This document shows positions 31,605-40,266 of a DNA stretch of 53,856 nucleotides, piece by piece. The position numbers were made by a program, and so were the translations under genes. The notes under the pieces were generated by a model. The model was not told where the DNA came from. It did not search any database and saw only the letters and a program-made list of their open reading frames with translations. How positions within the stretch are numbered: position 1 is the first letter of the stretch; each line of letters opens with the position of its first letter. The stretch is from Prevotellaceae bacterium (GTDB lineage Bacteria; Bacteroidota; Bacteroidia; Bacteroidales; UBA932), in contig JAISYZ010000204.1 of NCBI GenBank assembly GCA_031269545.1, forward strand, positions 1 to 53,856, in the 5' to 3' direction.

Positions 31605-34121
31605 TTAATCAATTATCGTGCCAATCGAGAAATGGAACTTTCCTCCGCCTGCGCCATCGTTATCTTTTACTTTGTCTAAGCCGTAACCCCAGTCTATGCC
31701 GAGAATACCTACAATGGGCAAATACAGTCGCAATCCTACTCCGACAGAACGTTTGAGCGAGAAAGGATTGAAATTGCGAATTTCAGACCACGAATTTCCT
31801 GCTTCAAAAAACGCAAGCGCATAAATGCTCGAACTTGGTTCAAGTATTATGGGATAACGCATTTCTACTGTGAATTTGGAATAAATATTTGCAACGTTAA
31901 CTCCTGATTTTTTATCTATGGGCGAAAGCGAATTGTTTTCGTATCCGCGCAAGCCTACTACTTCCTGTCCGTAGCGTGTATATCCGCTCATGCCGTCGCC
32001 GCCGAGAATATATCCTTCAAACGGAGAATATCCCCAATCTTTGTTATAATATCCTAAAACTCCGAATTTTGTTTTTGTGTGCAAAACCAATTTTCTGTCG
32101 GAAGACAACGATGTGTATGTTGCAAATCTTAATGTCCATTTATGATATTCAATCCATTTATAACGTTCTGCATCTGATATTGTTGAATAATCTTTATCAC
32201 TTCCGAGCAATGAATAAGGCGGAGTGAATTGTAATCCTATTGAAAATTCCGAACCTTGACGCGGATAAAATTGCTGGTCGATTGATATTCGCGACAGCGT
32301 TAATCCCAAACTTAAATTGTTAGATGCTCCGTTTGAAAATGTGAAATAGCTTGACCATTTGTGCAGTGTATATCGCTGATATGACAAATCGCCGCGCAGC
32401 ATAAAATTATTGTCGGGCCATTTCAGCCGTTTTCCCAATCCTACGGAAATACCGAGAACGCTCATCCATTGATCGGAATCACCAAACCAGTACGAAGCGT
32501 TAGATTCGTGAGCGAAATATGTCGAGAACGTGAATGTGTTCGGTTTCTTTTTGCCGAACCATGGATCCATGAAACTCAAACTGAATGTATTATAATATGT
32601 TCCGTTTGACTGTCCGCGAAGCGAAAGTGTTTGTCCTTCGCCTGATGGAACAGGTCGCCATGCGCCTTTTTTGAATATTCGCGACATTGCAAAATTGTTG
32701 AATGTTACGCCAATAGAGCCAACAAACATTCCGCTTCCCCAGCCGCCCGAAAGTTCGAGCTGGTCGTTTGAAACTTCTTCGAGATTGTAGGCAAGGTCAA
32801 CGGTAGAATTTGCTCTGTCGGGAATTACGCTTATTCCTTCCGGTTTGTTGAATGCTTCGGGATTGAAATATCCCGATGTTCCCAAGCGCCGTATTGATTC
32901 TACTATTGCCGTTTTGCTGAAAAGTTCTCCGGGTTTTGTATAAAGTTCGCGGCGCACAACTTCTTCATCCGTCTTGTTGTTTCCGTTGATTGCTATTCTG
33001 TTGAAACGCGCCTGATTGTATTCTATCATTCTCATTTCCAAGTCTATTGAATCACCTTCGATATTTACTTCTACAGGATCGAGATAAAAAAACATGTAGC
33101 CCATGTCGTTGTATTGAGTTTGTACAGACAAGTCATCGTCAAACAGCATTTTGTTGAGAGTCGATTTATCATATATATCTCCTTTTTTGAATCCGAGCGT
33201 TGCGTTTAAATGTTCTTCGTGCAATACGGAATTTCCTACCCAGGTTATATTGCGCACAAAATACTGTTTTCCTTCTTCGATATTTATATCTACATTTATA
33301 TACTTGTTGTCGAGAGCATATATTGTGTCGGAAACAATTTTTGCATCGCGATAACCTTTTTTGTTGTAATATGTGATAATATTGTCCAAATCTTCGTCAT
33401 ATTTTTCTTGAATATATTTGCCTGAACGAAAAAGACTTTTGCGTTTCGTTTTTTTCATTGACTTGCGCAGTTTTTTGTTTGATATGTCGTTATTTCCGTT
33501 AAAATTCAGATTTTTGATTTTTACTTTCGGATTTTTGGTTATTACAAAAGTTAATATTGTGGCGTTTTTCACAATTGTATCGGCGTGTTGCATTGTAGAA
33601 ACTTCGACATTAAGAAATCCCTTATCGGCATAATACATTCTTATTAAGCGTTTTGAATTTTCTACCATAAAATCCGATACTTCCAAGCCTCTGCGCAGTT
33701 TGAGTTTTTCCACCAAGTCGGTTTTATTGCCTTTGCTTATTTTCGTTCCCAAACTGCCTGTAAATTCCCATTTCGACAAGCGCGGATTTTCTTGAAGATA
33801 TATTTCCATCCATATTTTATCGTCTTCGATTTTTGTGTATCGCAGTTCTACTTTAGAAAAGGCGCGATTAAGCCACAATTTTTTTACCAAAAACGACAAA
33901 TCTTCGCTTGGCACTGTAATTGTGTCACCAACGGCAAATCCGGATATTGAAAGGATTTGATTCGGGTCGAGAAACTGCAAACCCGAAACCGTCAGTTCCT
34001 GTATGACGTACTGTTTGGGATTGTTGTAATTTGCCTCTATAAAATTTATATTCTGTCCAAGCAAAATATTGCTTGTGAAAATCAGAATAGCGAGGATTTT
34101 TAGATTTAACAATTTTTTCAT
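31605..34121 (-). CDS. bamA: Outer-membrane protein assembly factor BamA
   Basis: The 838-residue Omp85 insertase of the BAM complex. The signal peptide ends ILLGQ. Five POTRA repeats span about residues 30-430 (VIQELTVSGLQFLDPNQIL, KIKNLNFNGNNDISNKKLRK, YFVRNITWVGNSVLHEEHL, FNRIAINGNNKTDEEVVRRELYTKPGELF). The 16-strand barrel follows, with the lid-loop motif VVGLRGYENNSL (the VRGF/Y motif of loop 6), and ends FHFSIGTIID. Its last residue is not aromatic, unusual for barrels but seen in some BamA. It lies between uppS (29 nt upstream) and the skp pair. Confidence 0.96.
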   Translation of the reverse strand: MKKLLNLKILAILIFTSNILLGQNINFIEANYNNPKQYVIQELTVSGLQFLDPNQILSISGFAVGDTITVPSEDLSFLVKKLWLNRAFSKVELRYTKIEDDKIWMEIYLQENPRLSKWEFTGSLGTKISKGNKTDLVEKLKLRRGLEVSDFMVENSKRLIRMYYADKGFLNVEVSTMQHADTIVKNATILTFVITKNPKVKIKNLNFNGNNDISNKKLRKSMKKTKRKSLFRSGKYIQEKYDEDLDNIITYYNKKGYRDAKIVSDTIYALDNKYINVDINIEEGKQYFVRNITWVGNSVLHEEHLNATLGFKKGDIYDKSTLNKMLFDDDLSVQTQYNDMGYMFFYLDPVEVNIEGDSIDLEMRMIEYNQARFNRIAINGNNKTDEEVVRRELYTKPGELFSKTAIVESIRRLGTSGYFNPEAFNKPEGISVIPDRANSTVDLAYNLEEVSNDQLELSGGWGSGMFVGSIGVTFNNFAMSRIFKKGAWRPVPSGEGQTLSLRGQSNGTYYNTFSLSFMDPWFGKKKPNTFTFSTYFAHESNASYWFGDSDQWMSVLGISVGLGKRLKWPDNNFMLRGDLSYQRYTLHKWSSYFTFSNGASNNLSLGLTLSRISIDQQFYPRQGSEFSIGLQFTPPYSLLGSDKDYSTISDAERYKWIEYHKWTLRFATYTSLSSDRKLVLHTKTKFGVLGYYNKDWGYSPFEGYILGGDGMSGYTRYGQEVVGLRGYENNSLSPIDKKSGVNVANIYSKFTVEMRYPIILEPSSSIYALAFFEAGNSWSEIRNFNPFSLKRSVGVGLRLYLPIVGILGIDWGYGLDKVKDNDGAGGGKFHFSIGTIID

Positions 34122-34150
34122 TTTATTAATATAATTTCTGTGTTTTGTTC

Positions 34151-34885
34151 TTATTTTTCAATTTGTTCGCTTGTTTTGCCGAATCTTCTTTCGCGTTGTT
34201 GATAATCGTAAATTGCATCAAACAGATGTTGCTTGCGAAAATCGGGCCAAAATGTTTCGTTAAAGTAAAATTCGCTGTAAGCAGCCTGCCACAGCAAAAA
34301 ATTACTTATACGTTTTTCTCCGCTTGTGCGAATTATGAGTTCGGGGTCAGGCATTTCATTTGTATAAAGTTTAGATGAAATCAGTGTTTCGTTTATTTCA
34401 TCTGTCTTCATTTTATTGTCGATAACTTCTTGTACACAGCATTTTATACATTCAACAATTTCTTCGCGCGAACCATAATTAAGAGCAAGTGTCAACGTCA
34501 AGCCTGTATTTTCGGCTGTAAATATAGTTGCTTTTTTTAATTTTTCCTGAACTTTGCCGTTCATTTTTTCAATATTGCCTATTGTTTTCAGGCATACATT
34601 GTTTTTTTTCAGTTCGGGAAGTTCCTTTTCTATTGCCGAAATGAGCATGTTCATCAGTTCTTCGATTTCGTCTTTCGGACGGTTCCAGTTTTCTGTCGAA
34701 AAAGTAAAAAGAGTTAAATATTTTACGCCTGTTTCGCTTGCGCCTTCGACAGTAGAGCGGACGGATGCCAATGCATGACGATGACCAAAAATTCTTTGCA
34801 GTCCCTGCTGTTTTGCCCAGCGTCCGTTGCCGTCCATGATTATGGCAATGTGTTTGGGAATATTATTTTTGTCGAGTCTGTGCAT
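34151..34885 (-). CDS. uppS: Isoprenyl transferase (undecaprenyl diphosphate synthase)
   Basis: A 244-residue cis-prenyltransferase that makes the C55 lipid carrier for peptidoglycan and surface polysaccharide. Visible are HIAIIMDGNGRWAKQQG (catalytic Asp, residues about 12-28), GHRHALASVRSTVEGASETGVKYLTLFTFSTENWNRP, and the C-terminal PDPELIIRTSGEKRISNFLLWQAAYSEFYF with the RTSGE diphosphate-binding motif. The start is 2 nt after the DUF6089 gene, so translation is probably coupled. Confidence 0.97.
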   Translation of the reverse strand: MHRLDKNNIPKHIAIIMDGNGRWAKQQGLQRIFGHRHALASVRSTVEGASETGVKYLTLFTFSTENWNRPKDEIEELMNMLISAIEKELPELKKNNVCLKTIGNIEKMNGKVQEKLKKATIFTAENTGLTLTLALNYGSREEIVECIKCCVQEVIDNKMKTDEINETLISSKLYTNEMPDPELIIRTSGEKRISNFLLWQAAYSEFYFNETFWPDFRKQHLFDAIYDYQQRERRFGKTSEQIEK

Positions 34886-34887
34886 TA

Positions 34888-35706
34888 TTAATATAATTCT
34901 TTATTAAATCCTGTATATTGACGTTTTTTTGAGCTTTTATTTGTTCTGTACGTTGCGCACGGCGTTTTATCAACAAATCGGTAACTTAGAGTCAGCAATA
35001 TTGTCGAAACCCAATCTTTGTTGAATATGTTAAACGTATTTTTTTCGCTTCGGTTTATATAGAAATCCATTTTATCGGTATTAGTTTTGTGAAATACACA
35101 TTCAACGCCTATTGTCCATTGATTTACAGGCGAAAATTTAAATCCGAAACCTATTGGCAGAATAACGCTCGATGCGGTTTTTGCCGAATCGTACAAGGCT
35201 GGATAAAGCGCTACCGCATTGTTCAGTTGAGGTTCGCTGTTGATTTTATTTTTATCAAAATATGTATATCCTGCTCCTACCATCAAAAAAGGAGTGAAAA
35301 TTTGCTGCCGTTTTGGGTCAACTGATGAGAAAGGGAAAAAATTAAATTCGACAAAAGCGTTGATATTATAGAAGTTGCGTTTAAATGCTAAATGTACGCC
35401 TTGCGGAAATCCTTGCAGTCCGCCAACATAATTGCGCGAATCGCCTTTTACAATTCCCATTGATGCTTGAAGTCTGACGTTTATATATTTTGTAAAATTA
35501 TGTCGGTAAAACAATCCGCCCATCGGATTAATCATATATGGGACAAAACTTTCGTTGAAATCGCCGATATAATACGAAACTCCGCCGGCTAAGCCTATTT
35601 CGCTTTTATGAATCGGCGTAAGCAATTCATTGCTTTCCTGCGCAAGCGCTGTCGTGCAAAACGCTGATAATATTACACATACATATATTTTCTTAGTCGC
35701 TGTCAA
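34888..35706 (-). CDS. DUF6089-type outer-membrane barrel protein
   Basis: 272 residues. The signal peptide ends TTALAQE. The mature part starts LTPIHKSEIGLAGGVSYYIGDFNESF, then IRHNFTKYINVRLQASMG-like strands and FVEFNFFPF, LMVGAGYTYFD and ILPIGFGFKFSPVNQWTIGVECVFHKT, the pattern of the DUF6089 barrel family commonly placed just before uppS and bamA in Bacteroidales. No function is established, although the constant linkage suggests a role in envelope biogenesis. It is the first gene of the five-gene leftward operon. Confidence 0.8.
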   Translation of the reverse strand: MTATKKIYVCVILSAFCTTALAQESNELLTPIHKSEIGLAGGVSYYIGDFNESFVPYMINPMGGLFYRHNFTKYINVRLQASMGIVKGDSRNYVGGLQGFPQGVHLAFKRNFYNINAFVEFNFFPFSSVDPKRQQIFTPFLMVGAGYTYFDKNKINSEPQLNNAVALYPALYDSAKTASSVILPIGFGFKFSPVNQWTIGVECVFHKTNTDKMDFYINRSEKNTFNIFNKDWVSTILLTLSYRFVDKTPCATYRTNKSSKKRQYTGFNKELY

Positions 35707-35731
35707 TTGTTCTAATTCTTTAATAAAGTTG

Positions 35732-35739
35732 CAAAGGTA
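35732..35739 (-). promoter_or_regulatory. -7 box for the DUF6089-uppS-bamA-skp-skp operon
   Basis: TACCTTTG on the minus strand, 25 nt before the DUF6089 ATG and inside the 42-nt gap after nadK. The -33 position does not match well, so read-through from nadK may also contribute. Confidence 0.45.
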
Positions 35740-35748
35740 ATATTTATT

Positions 35749-36657
35749 TTACGTTCTACCATTATTGGAATGTTGATAAACGTTAATATCATTACGAATG
35801 TCATATCCCCACATTAATTTATTTCTAAGTGTTTTGTAAAAATTTACGCTGTTCGGTTTTATTATGCTTATTTTGTATTTTGATTTTTTGACTGTAAATT
35901 CCATTCCCGATTCTACTTCAAACATTTCGTTATCGGCGGTTAGCATTGCTTTCTCGCCGCGTGTTTGCAGTTTTATTTTTATTTCAATATCGTCTGATAT
36001 TACAAACGGACGTATTGACAGATTATGAGGTGCAATAGGCGATATGACAAAATTTGATGCTGTCGGTACGATTATTGGACCTCCAACGCTCATCGAATAT
36101 GCAGTCGAACCTGTTGGCGTAGCAATTATCAATCCATCAGACCAGTATTGAGATAAACGTTCGCCGTTGATTTCGACTGTTGAAGAAATAAGCGTTGACA
36201 TTGTTCGCTGCAAAGTGATTTCGTTAAGCGCACATATCGAAATATTTTTTTCGTCCTGCGATGTAACATGTATCAATGTGCGATGTTCTATTTCGTATTT
36301 TTTATTTAAGATTTCGTCCAGCACATTGCTAAATTCATCAACCGATACGTTTGCTAAAAATCCTAACGAACCTGTATTTACGCCAATTACAGGAATATTG
36401 TTTTTTCGTATAAAACGGGTTGCTTCCAAAAAAGTTCCATCTCCGCCAAGACTTACAAAAAAAGCAAAATCGGAAGTCAAATAATCTTCTTCCGAAAAGG
36501 TGGAATAATCACGAAAATCAGAAAGGTTTTCCGACAAAAATTTTGCAAACTCATAATAGAGAAAAGGCTTGCAATCATTAGATTTAAGCACATTCAATAT
36601 CGACAAATAATTGTCGATTGATTTAGGTATGTTTCTTCCATAAACAGCAATTTTCAT
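35749..36657 (-). CDS. nadK: NAD kinase
   Basis: NadK phosphorylates NAD to NADP. The 302-residue length is normal. The GGDGT motif ([13 protein letters not shown], about residues 71-83), [11 protein letters not shown], the NE motif in [31 protein letters not shown] (about 175-195) and the C-terminal [15 protein letters not shown] are all present. The C-terminal extension of about 30 residues after the last beta region ([17 protein letters not shown]) is typical of Bacteroidota. It is divergent from pdxJ across a 102-nt gap, a common Bacteroidales arrangement. Confidence 0.97.
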   Translation of the reverse strand: MKIAVYGRNIPKSIDNYLSILNVLKSNDCKPFLYYEFAKFLSENLSDFRDYSTFSEEDYLTSDFAFFVSLGGDGTFLEATRFIRKNNIPVIGVNTGSLGFLANVSVDEFSNVLDEILNKKYEIEHRTLIHVTSQDEKNISICALNEITLQRTMSTLISSTVEINGERLSQYWSDGLIIATPTGSTAYSMSVGGPIIVPTASNFVISPIAPHNLSIRPFVISDDIEIKIKLQTRGEKAMLTADNEMFEVESGMEFTVKKSKYKISIIKPNSVNFYKTLRNKLMWGYDIRNDINVYQHSNNGRT

Positions 36658-36725
36658 AAATTTGAAATTTTCGGCAAGTTATATTTTTTTTTGTTACGAA
36701 ATGCTTTTATTTTCATAATAAATAT

Positions 36726-36733
36726 TAACTTTG
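36726..36733 (+). promoter_or_regulatory. -7 box for pdxJ
   Basis: TAACTTTG matches TAnnTTTG and lies 26 nt before the pdxJ ATG at 36760. It also falls inside the upstream extension of the ORF track entry, which argues for the later start. No clear -33 box. Confidence 0.45.
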
Positions 36734-36759
36734 TGGACGGAAATACACAATTTAACATA

Positions 36760-37473
36760 ATGACAAAATTAAGTGTTAACATAAATAAAATAGCGACATT
36801 ACGAAATTCGCGCGGCGGAAATACTCCCGATGTATTGCAGGCAGCTATTGACTGTCAGCGATTTGGCGCACAAGGCATAACAATTCATCCTCGTCCTGAC
36901 GAACGTCATATTAAATATTCGGATGCAAAAAATCTTAAACCTTTGATAATAACAGAATTTAACATCGAAGGAAATCCTGTTCCGAAGTTCGTCGATTTGG
37001 TTCTCGAACTTTGTCCCGAACAGGTTACCTTAGTGCCTGATACACATGATCAAATTACATCAAACGCAGGCTGGGACACGCGAAAACACAAGAAATTTTT
37101 GAAAAATATTATTTCTGTTTTTAAAAAACAGGGAATAAGGACGTCCGTTTTTGTTGATACCGATTTGACAAATATTTGCCATGTCGCCGAAACAGAAACC
37201 GACCGTATTGAACTGTACACCGAACCTTATGCGACAAACTTTGCAAACGATAAGGAAAATGCCATAAAACCATTTATTATCGCAGCAGAAAAAGCGGCAG
37301 AACTTGGCTTGGGATTAAATGCAGGACACGATTTAAACCTTGAAAATCTGAATTTTTTTCATAAAAATATTCCCTGTCTTCTTGAAGTTTCCATCGGTCA
37401 TGCCATAATAAGCGATTCCATTTATTTAGGACTTGAAAACACAATACAACTTTATTTGAAGCAACTGAAATAA
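36760..37473 (+). CDS. pdxJ: Pyridoxine 5'-phosphate synthase
   Basis: PdxJ condenses 3-amino-2-oxopropyl phosphate with deoxyxylulose 5-phosphate in vitamin B6 synthesis. From ATG 36760 the protein is 237 residues, the usual size. The track version begins at a TTG 23 codons upstream with an untypical leader and crosses the putative -7 box. Motifs: [57 protein letters not shown]-like TSVFVDTD and the C-terminal [13 protein letters not shown] with a phosphate-binding [11 protein letters not shown]. It is monocistronic or reads toward the small ORF at 37488. Confidence 0.96.
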   Translation: MTKLSVNINKIATLRNSRGGNTPDVLQAAIDCQRFGAQGITIHPRPDERHIKYSDAKNLKPLIITEFNIEGNPVPKFVDLVLELCPEQVTLVPDTHDQITSNAGWDTRKHKKFLKNIISVFKKQGIRTSVFVDTDLTNICHVAETETDRIELYTEPYATNFANDKENAIKPFIIAAEKAAELGLGLNAGHDLNLENLNFFHKNIPCLLEVSIGHAIISDSIYLGLENTIQLYLKQLK

Positions 37474-37487
37474 AAATATATTTGACC

Positions 37488-37604
37488 ATGTCAACGTATT
37501 TTGTTTCTCCTGAAAAAGTGATTTTTGCAGAAGTAAATGTTTTGTTTGACCGATTTGAAAATGCTGGCTGTTCCGTCAGGGACAGTCATTATTATCAAAC
37601 CTGA
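37488..37604 (+). CDS. Short ORF, possible truncated gene cut by a palindromic repeat
   Basis: Starting 14 nt after pdxJ, ATG opens 38 codons (MSTYFVSPEKVIFAEVNVLF...) with coding-like codon use, ending in TGA exactly inside the palindrome at 37598-37628. It is too short to classify. It could be the 5' remnant of a gene whose remainder was replaced by the repeat block, or it may be non-coding. Confidence 0.2.
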   Translation: MSTYFVSPEKVIFAEVNVLFDRFENAGCSVRDSHYYQT

Positions 37605-37628
37605 CAGGTTTTCAAAACCTGTTAGGTT
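37598..37628. repeat. 31-bp palindromic repeat element
   Basis: AACCTGACAGGTTTT and AAAACCTGTTAGGTT are inverted repeats of 15 bp with a single mismatch and a 1-nt centre. Palindromes of this CCTGACAGG type are widespread intergenic elements in Bacteroidota, from general knowledge. Confidence 0.75.
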
Positions 37629-37631
37629 GTC

Positions 37632-37745
37632 TTCTGGATTGCTTCGGGCTAACGCTCCTCGCAATGACGTGCTGCTTGCTTTTATGTCAAAGCAAAATTG
37701 ATAGAAATAATGTTGTATTATTGCTGATTTTTTTATTTTTAAGGA
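37632..37745. repeat. Dispersed repeat copy R5
   Basis: About 114 bp, roughly 90% identical to 23027-23139 (shared GCTCCTCGCAATGACGTGCT and TATTATTGCTGATTTTTT). Both copies lie just 3' of a minus-strand gene in the same orientation. The remaining 126 nt to the HD-phosphodiesterase gene are AT-rich and contain a GCATGAAA/TTTCATGC hairpin (37836-37860). Confidence 0.8.
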
Positions 37746-37871
37746 GAAACTAATTACTTGTTAATAACCACATTACATTCTTTTTAATGAACGACTAATT
37801 ATCAACACATTACGCTCTTTGAAGGCGTTTATCCTGCATGAAAGGGATTTTTTTTCATGCCGTTTTTGTAT

Positions 37872-39917
37872 CTATTTCGGATATTCTATCCGTGCATGAT
37901 AGATGTTTTTCAATTTCGATTTGAATATTTCTTTTGCAAGCACAAGTTCGTTGAAAGTTAAATCCGAATCGTTCAAATAGCCATTTGATATTTGATAATT
38001 TATGATTCTTTCAACCAAATCGCTTATTGTTTCGGATGTTATTGTTTGCAAACTGCGTGAAGCCGCTTCGATAGAATCAGCCATCATAAGCACTGCAAGT
38101 TCTTTGTAATACGGATTTGGTCCGGGATACAAAAATGCCGAGAAATCGCTTGCATCGGGATGCTGTTCCTTGTATTTCGACAGAAAATAACGGGTTTTCG
38201 ATTTTGCATGATGAGTTTTAATAAAATCAATGATTTTGTTGGGAAGATTATATTTTTTCGCAAGCGCAACACCGTCTTCAACATGTTTGATAATTATTTT
38301 TGCACTTTCTTCAGGACTCAAATTTTCGTGTATCGACAATCCTGCTATTTGTTGATTTTCAATAAAATATTCGGGATGCATAATTTTCCCAATATCGTGA
38401 TATAAAGCGCCGACTCGCACAAGCAAGGTTTCGCCGTTGATTTGTCGCATAACTTCTTCTGCAAGGTTTGCAACCTGCATGGAATGTTGAAACGTGCCGG
38501 GCGCTTTTTCGGCAAGTTGACGCAATAATATTCGGTTAGTATCCGAAAGTTCCATAAGTGTGCTGTTCGACAGAAATCCAAAAATCTTTTCAAACACATA
38601 AATCAGTTGACAGCCAAACAGTACAAATATTGCATTTGCGGCAAATATCAACAATGTTTTCAAATCTATATTTTCAAATAATCCATCTTTCATCAGACAA
38701 ACCGTGATATACGATAAAACGTAAAACAGAAATATCAGTCCTATTGCAATAAACAAACGTCCGCGCCTGTACCAGGTACGAAATTGCGAAACGGATATAA
38801 TTCCCGCCGCAAGCGATATAAAAGCAAATTCAAAACTGTTGGGAGAATACGCAAACACTAGCACGATTATTGTCAGAAATATGAATATCGCAGTCCGCGA
38901 ACGAAAAAACGTTCCTATGTAAATCGGAACAACGGTAAGCGGAACAAGATAAATGTTTACTCCCGACTTTACAGCCTGCATCGAGCCGAAAACAGCAACA
39001 ACAATCAGCAAAAGTATAAAAGCAATATTTTGTACACGATTGAAAATTTCGGGCTGATACCAGCGCAACATCAAATAAAGTTGAAACAAACATATCGCAA
39101 CAAGCAAAATTTGCCCTAAAAGCACAAGCCAGAAACTGCCGAAAAATCCTTCGCCATTCATGTATTCTTTCTTGAATGATTCAAGGATTTCAATATTTTT
39201 TGAACTTATTGTTTCGCCTTTGGCAATAAGTTTTGTTCCCGACTGCACTATGCCTTTTGTTACAGAAATATTTTCGATAAGTTGATCTTTAATTTTATTT
39301 GTTACAGCCTCATCAAACGAAATATTTGTATGTAAATAATTGCGCATATCGATTCTTGAAAATATGTATTGTGCTGCGTCTGCGCTTGTTTTTTTGCCAA
39401 ATTCCGAAGAAATATATTTATAAGCATCGTCGGGCGTAAAAAGTTCTGATACAGGATAATCTTCGTAAATATTGTTTTTGATAACAGATATTATTAATTG
39501 CTGACGATTTGCAAATATTTGCGGAATATCGTTTTTTTGCAGTATATATCGCTGATATACACCTATTAACAGATTTAGCAGAATGTTTTTTTCGTGATTA
39601 TATTTTTCGCCGATTTGTGTTTCGATATTTGCCGAAAACGCACTCAACTGTTGCTGTTCTACAGATGCATAGTATTGAAAATATGGCTTGTAGCTTTGTA
39701 TTATTTTATTTCTGTCGGCAGACAGTTCTTCCGCCGTTTTGTATATTGGAAAATCGAATGGACTGACAATATCTTCCGACATCCATTGTTTGCCCTTTTG
39801 AAATTCGTAGTGAAAAGCCGAATTATGCGGCAATGAAAGCACAAGCAACACGCTCGCACCTATGAAAAGCGCAATTTTTTTCCATGTTTTAATTGTATTT
39901 TTGTCGATTGTTGCCAT
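37872..39917 (-). CDS. PgpH-type 7TM-HD family phosphodiesterase (probable c-di-AMP hydrolase)
   Basis: A 681-residue membrane protein. One N-terminal membrane helix (IALFIGASVLLVLSL) precedes an extracytoplasmic 7TMR-HDED domain (about residues 40-265). About seven hydrophobic helices follow (for example FWLVLLGQILLVAICLFQLYLML, NIAFILLLIVVAVFGSMQAV). The cytoplasmic HD domain (about 470-650) has PGTFQHSMQVANLAEEVM, the metal-binding ALYHDIGKIMHPEYF (HD-IG) and IKTHHAKSKTRYFLSKY. This is the layout of PgpH, which degrades cyclic di-AMP in Listeria; the substrate here is inferred from that. It is a single gene flanked by repeats on its 3' side. A minus-strand TATCTTTG (39949-39956) may be its -7 box. 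Confidence 0.9.
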   Translation of the reverse strand: MATIDKNTIKTWKKIALFIGASVLLVLSLPHNSAFHYEFQKGKQWMSEDIVSPFDFPIYKTAEELSADRNKIIQSYKPYFQYYASVEQQQLSAFSANIETQIGEKYNHEKNILLNLLIGVYQRYILQKNDIPQIFANRQQLIISVIKNNIYEDYPVSELFTPDDAYKYISSEFGKKTSADAAQYIFSRIDMRNYLHTNISFDEAVTNKIKDQLIENISVTKGIVQSGTKLIAKGETISSKNIEILESFKKEYMNGEGFFGSFWLVLLGQILLVAICLFQLYLMLRWYQPEIFNRVQNIAFILLLIVVAVFGSMQAVKSGVNIYLVPLTVVPIYIGTFFRSRTAIFIFLTIIVLVFAYSPNSFEFAFISLAAGIISVSQFRTWYRRGRLFIAIGLIFLFYVLSYITVCLMKDGLFENIDLKTLLIFAANAIFVLFGCQLIYVFEKIFGFLSNSTLMELSDTNRILLRQLAEKAPGTFQHSMQVANLAEEVMRQINGETLLVRVGALYHDIGKIMHPEYFIENQQIAGLSIHENLSPEESAKIIIKHVEDGVALAKKYNLPNKIIDFIKTHHAKSKTRYFLSKYKEQHPDASDFSAFLYPGPNPYYKELAVLMMADSIEAASRSLQTITSETISDLVERIINYQISNGYLNDSDLTFNELVLAKEIFKSKLKNIYHARIEYPK

Positions 39918-39956
39918 AAATTTTTATATTGTAATTCTTTTTATGCCACAAAGATA

Positions 39957-40201
39957 ATAATTTTAGGTCGAAGTATTGAAGAGTAATTTTAATTTATTAT
40001 AAATTCTCTGTAATTACGCCTTGATAAGAACATAATTTACTTATTATCAAATAACTACGAATAAAAATCAAATGAAAAGATTGCAAATATCAAAAAAAAC
40101 TTCTTCTTTTATCTCTGAAAAATTTGCTTTTAAGGGCGGCATAATATCTTCCTGTCGAAATTATGCAGGCTTTTATTACACATTTCTGAATTTTTGAAAT
40201 A
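39957..40201. other. Intergenic region, nothing identified
   Basis: About 245 nt of AT-rich sequence between the HD-phosphodiesterase gene and the terminator of the second Sus locus. I see no ORF, RNA or repeat. Confidence 0.4.
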
Positions 40202-40240
40202 TAAAAAAGAAAAAGCAGCAGCCTTTTACGACCGCCGCTT
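40202..40240 (-). terminator. Terminator of the second SusCD operon
   Basis: On the minus strand GCGGCGGTC pairs over 9 bp (three G-T) with GGCTGCTGC around a GTAAAA loop, followed by TTTTTCTTTTTTA. It lies 26 nt 3' of SusD. Confidence 0.75.
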
Positions 40241-40266
40241 TCTTCAAGAATTGTAAAACAATTTGA

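Noticed and set aside
37836-37860. GCATGAAA/TTTCATGC hairpin as terminator of the HD-phosphodiesterase gene
   Set aside because: On the minus strand no T-run follows the stem; on the plus strand it is over 360 nt from pdxJ. Left as a structural note only.
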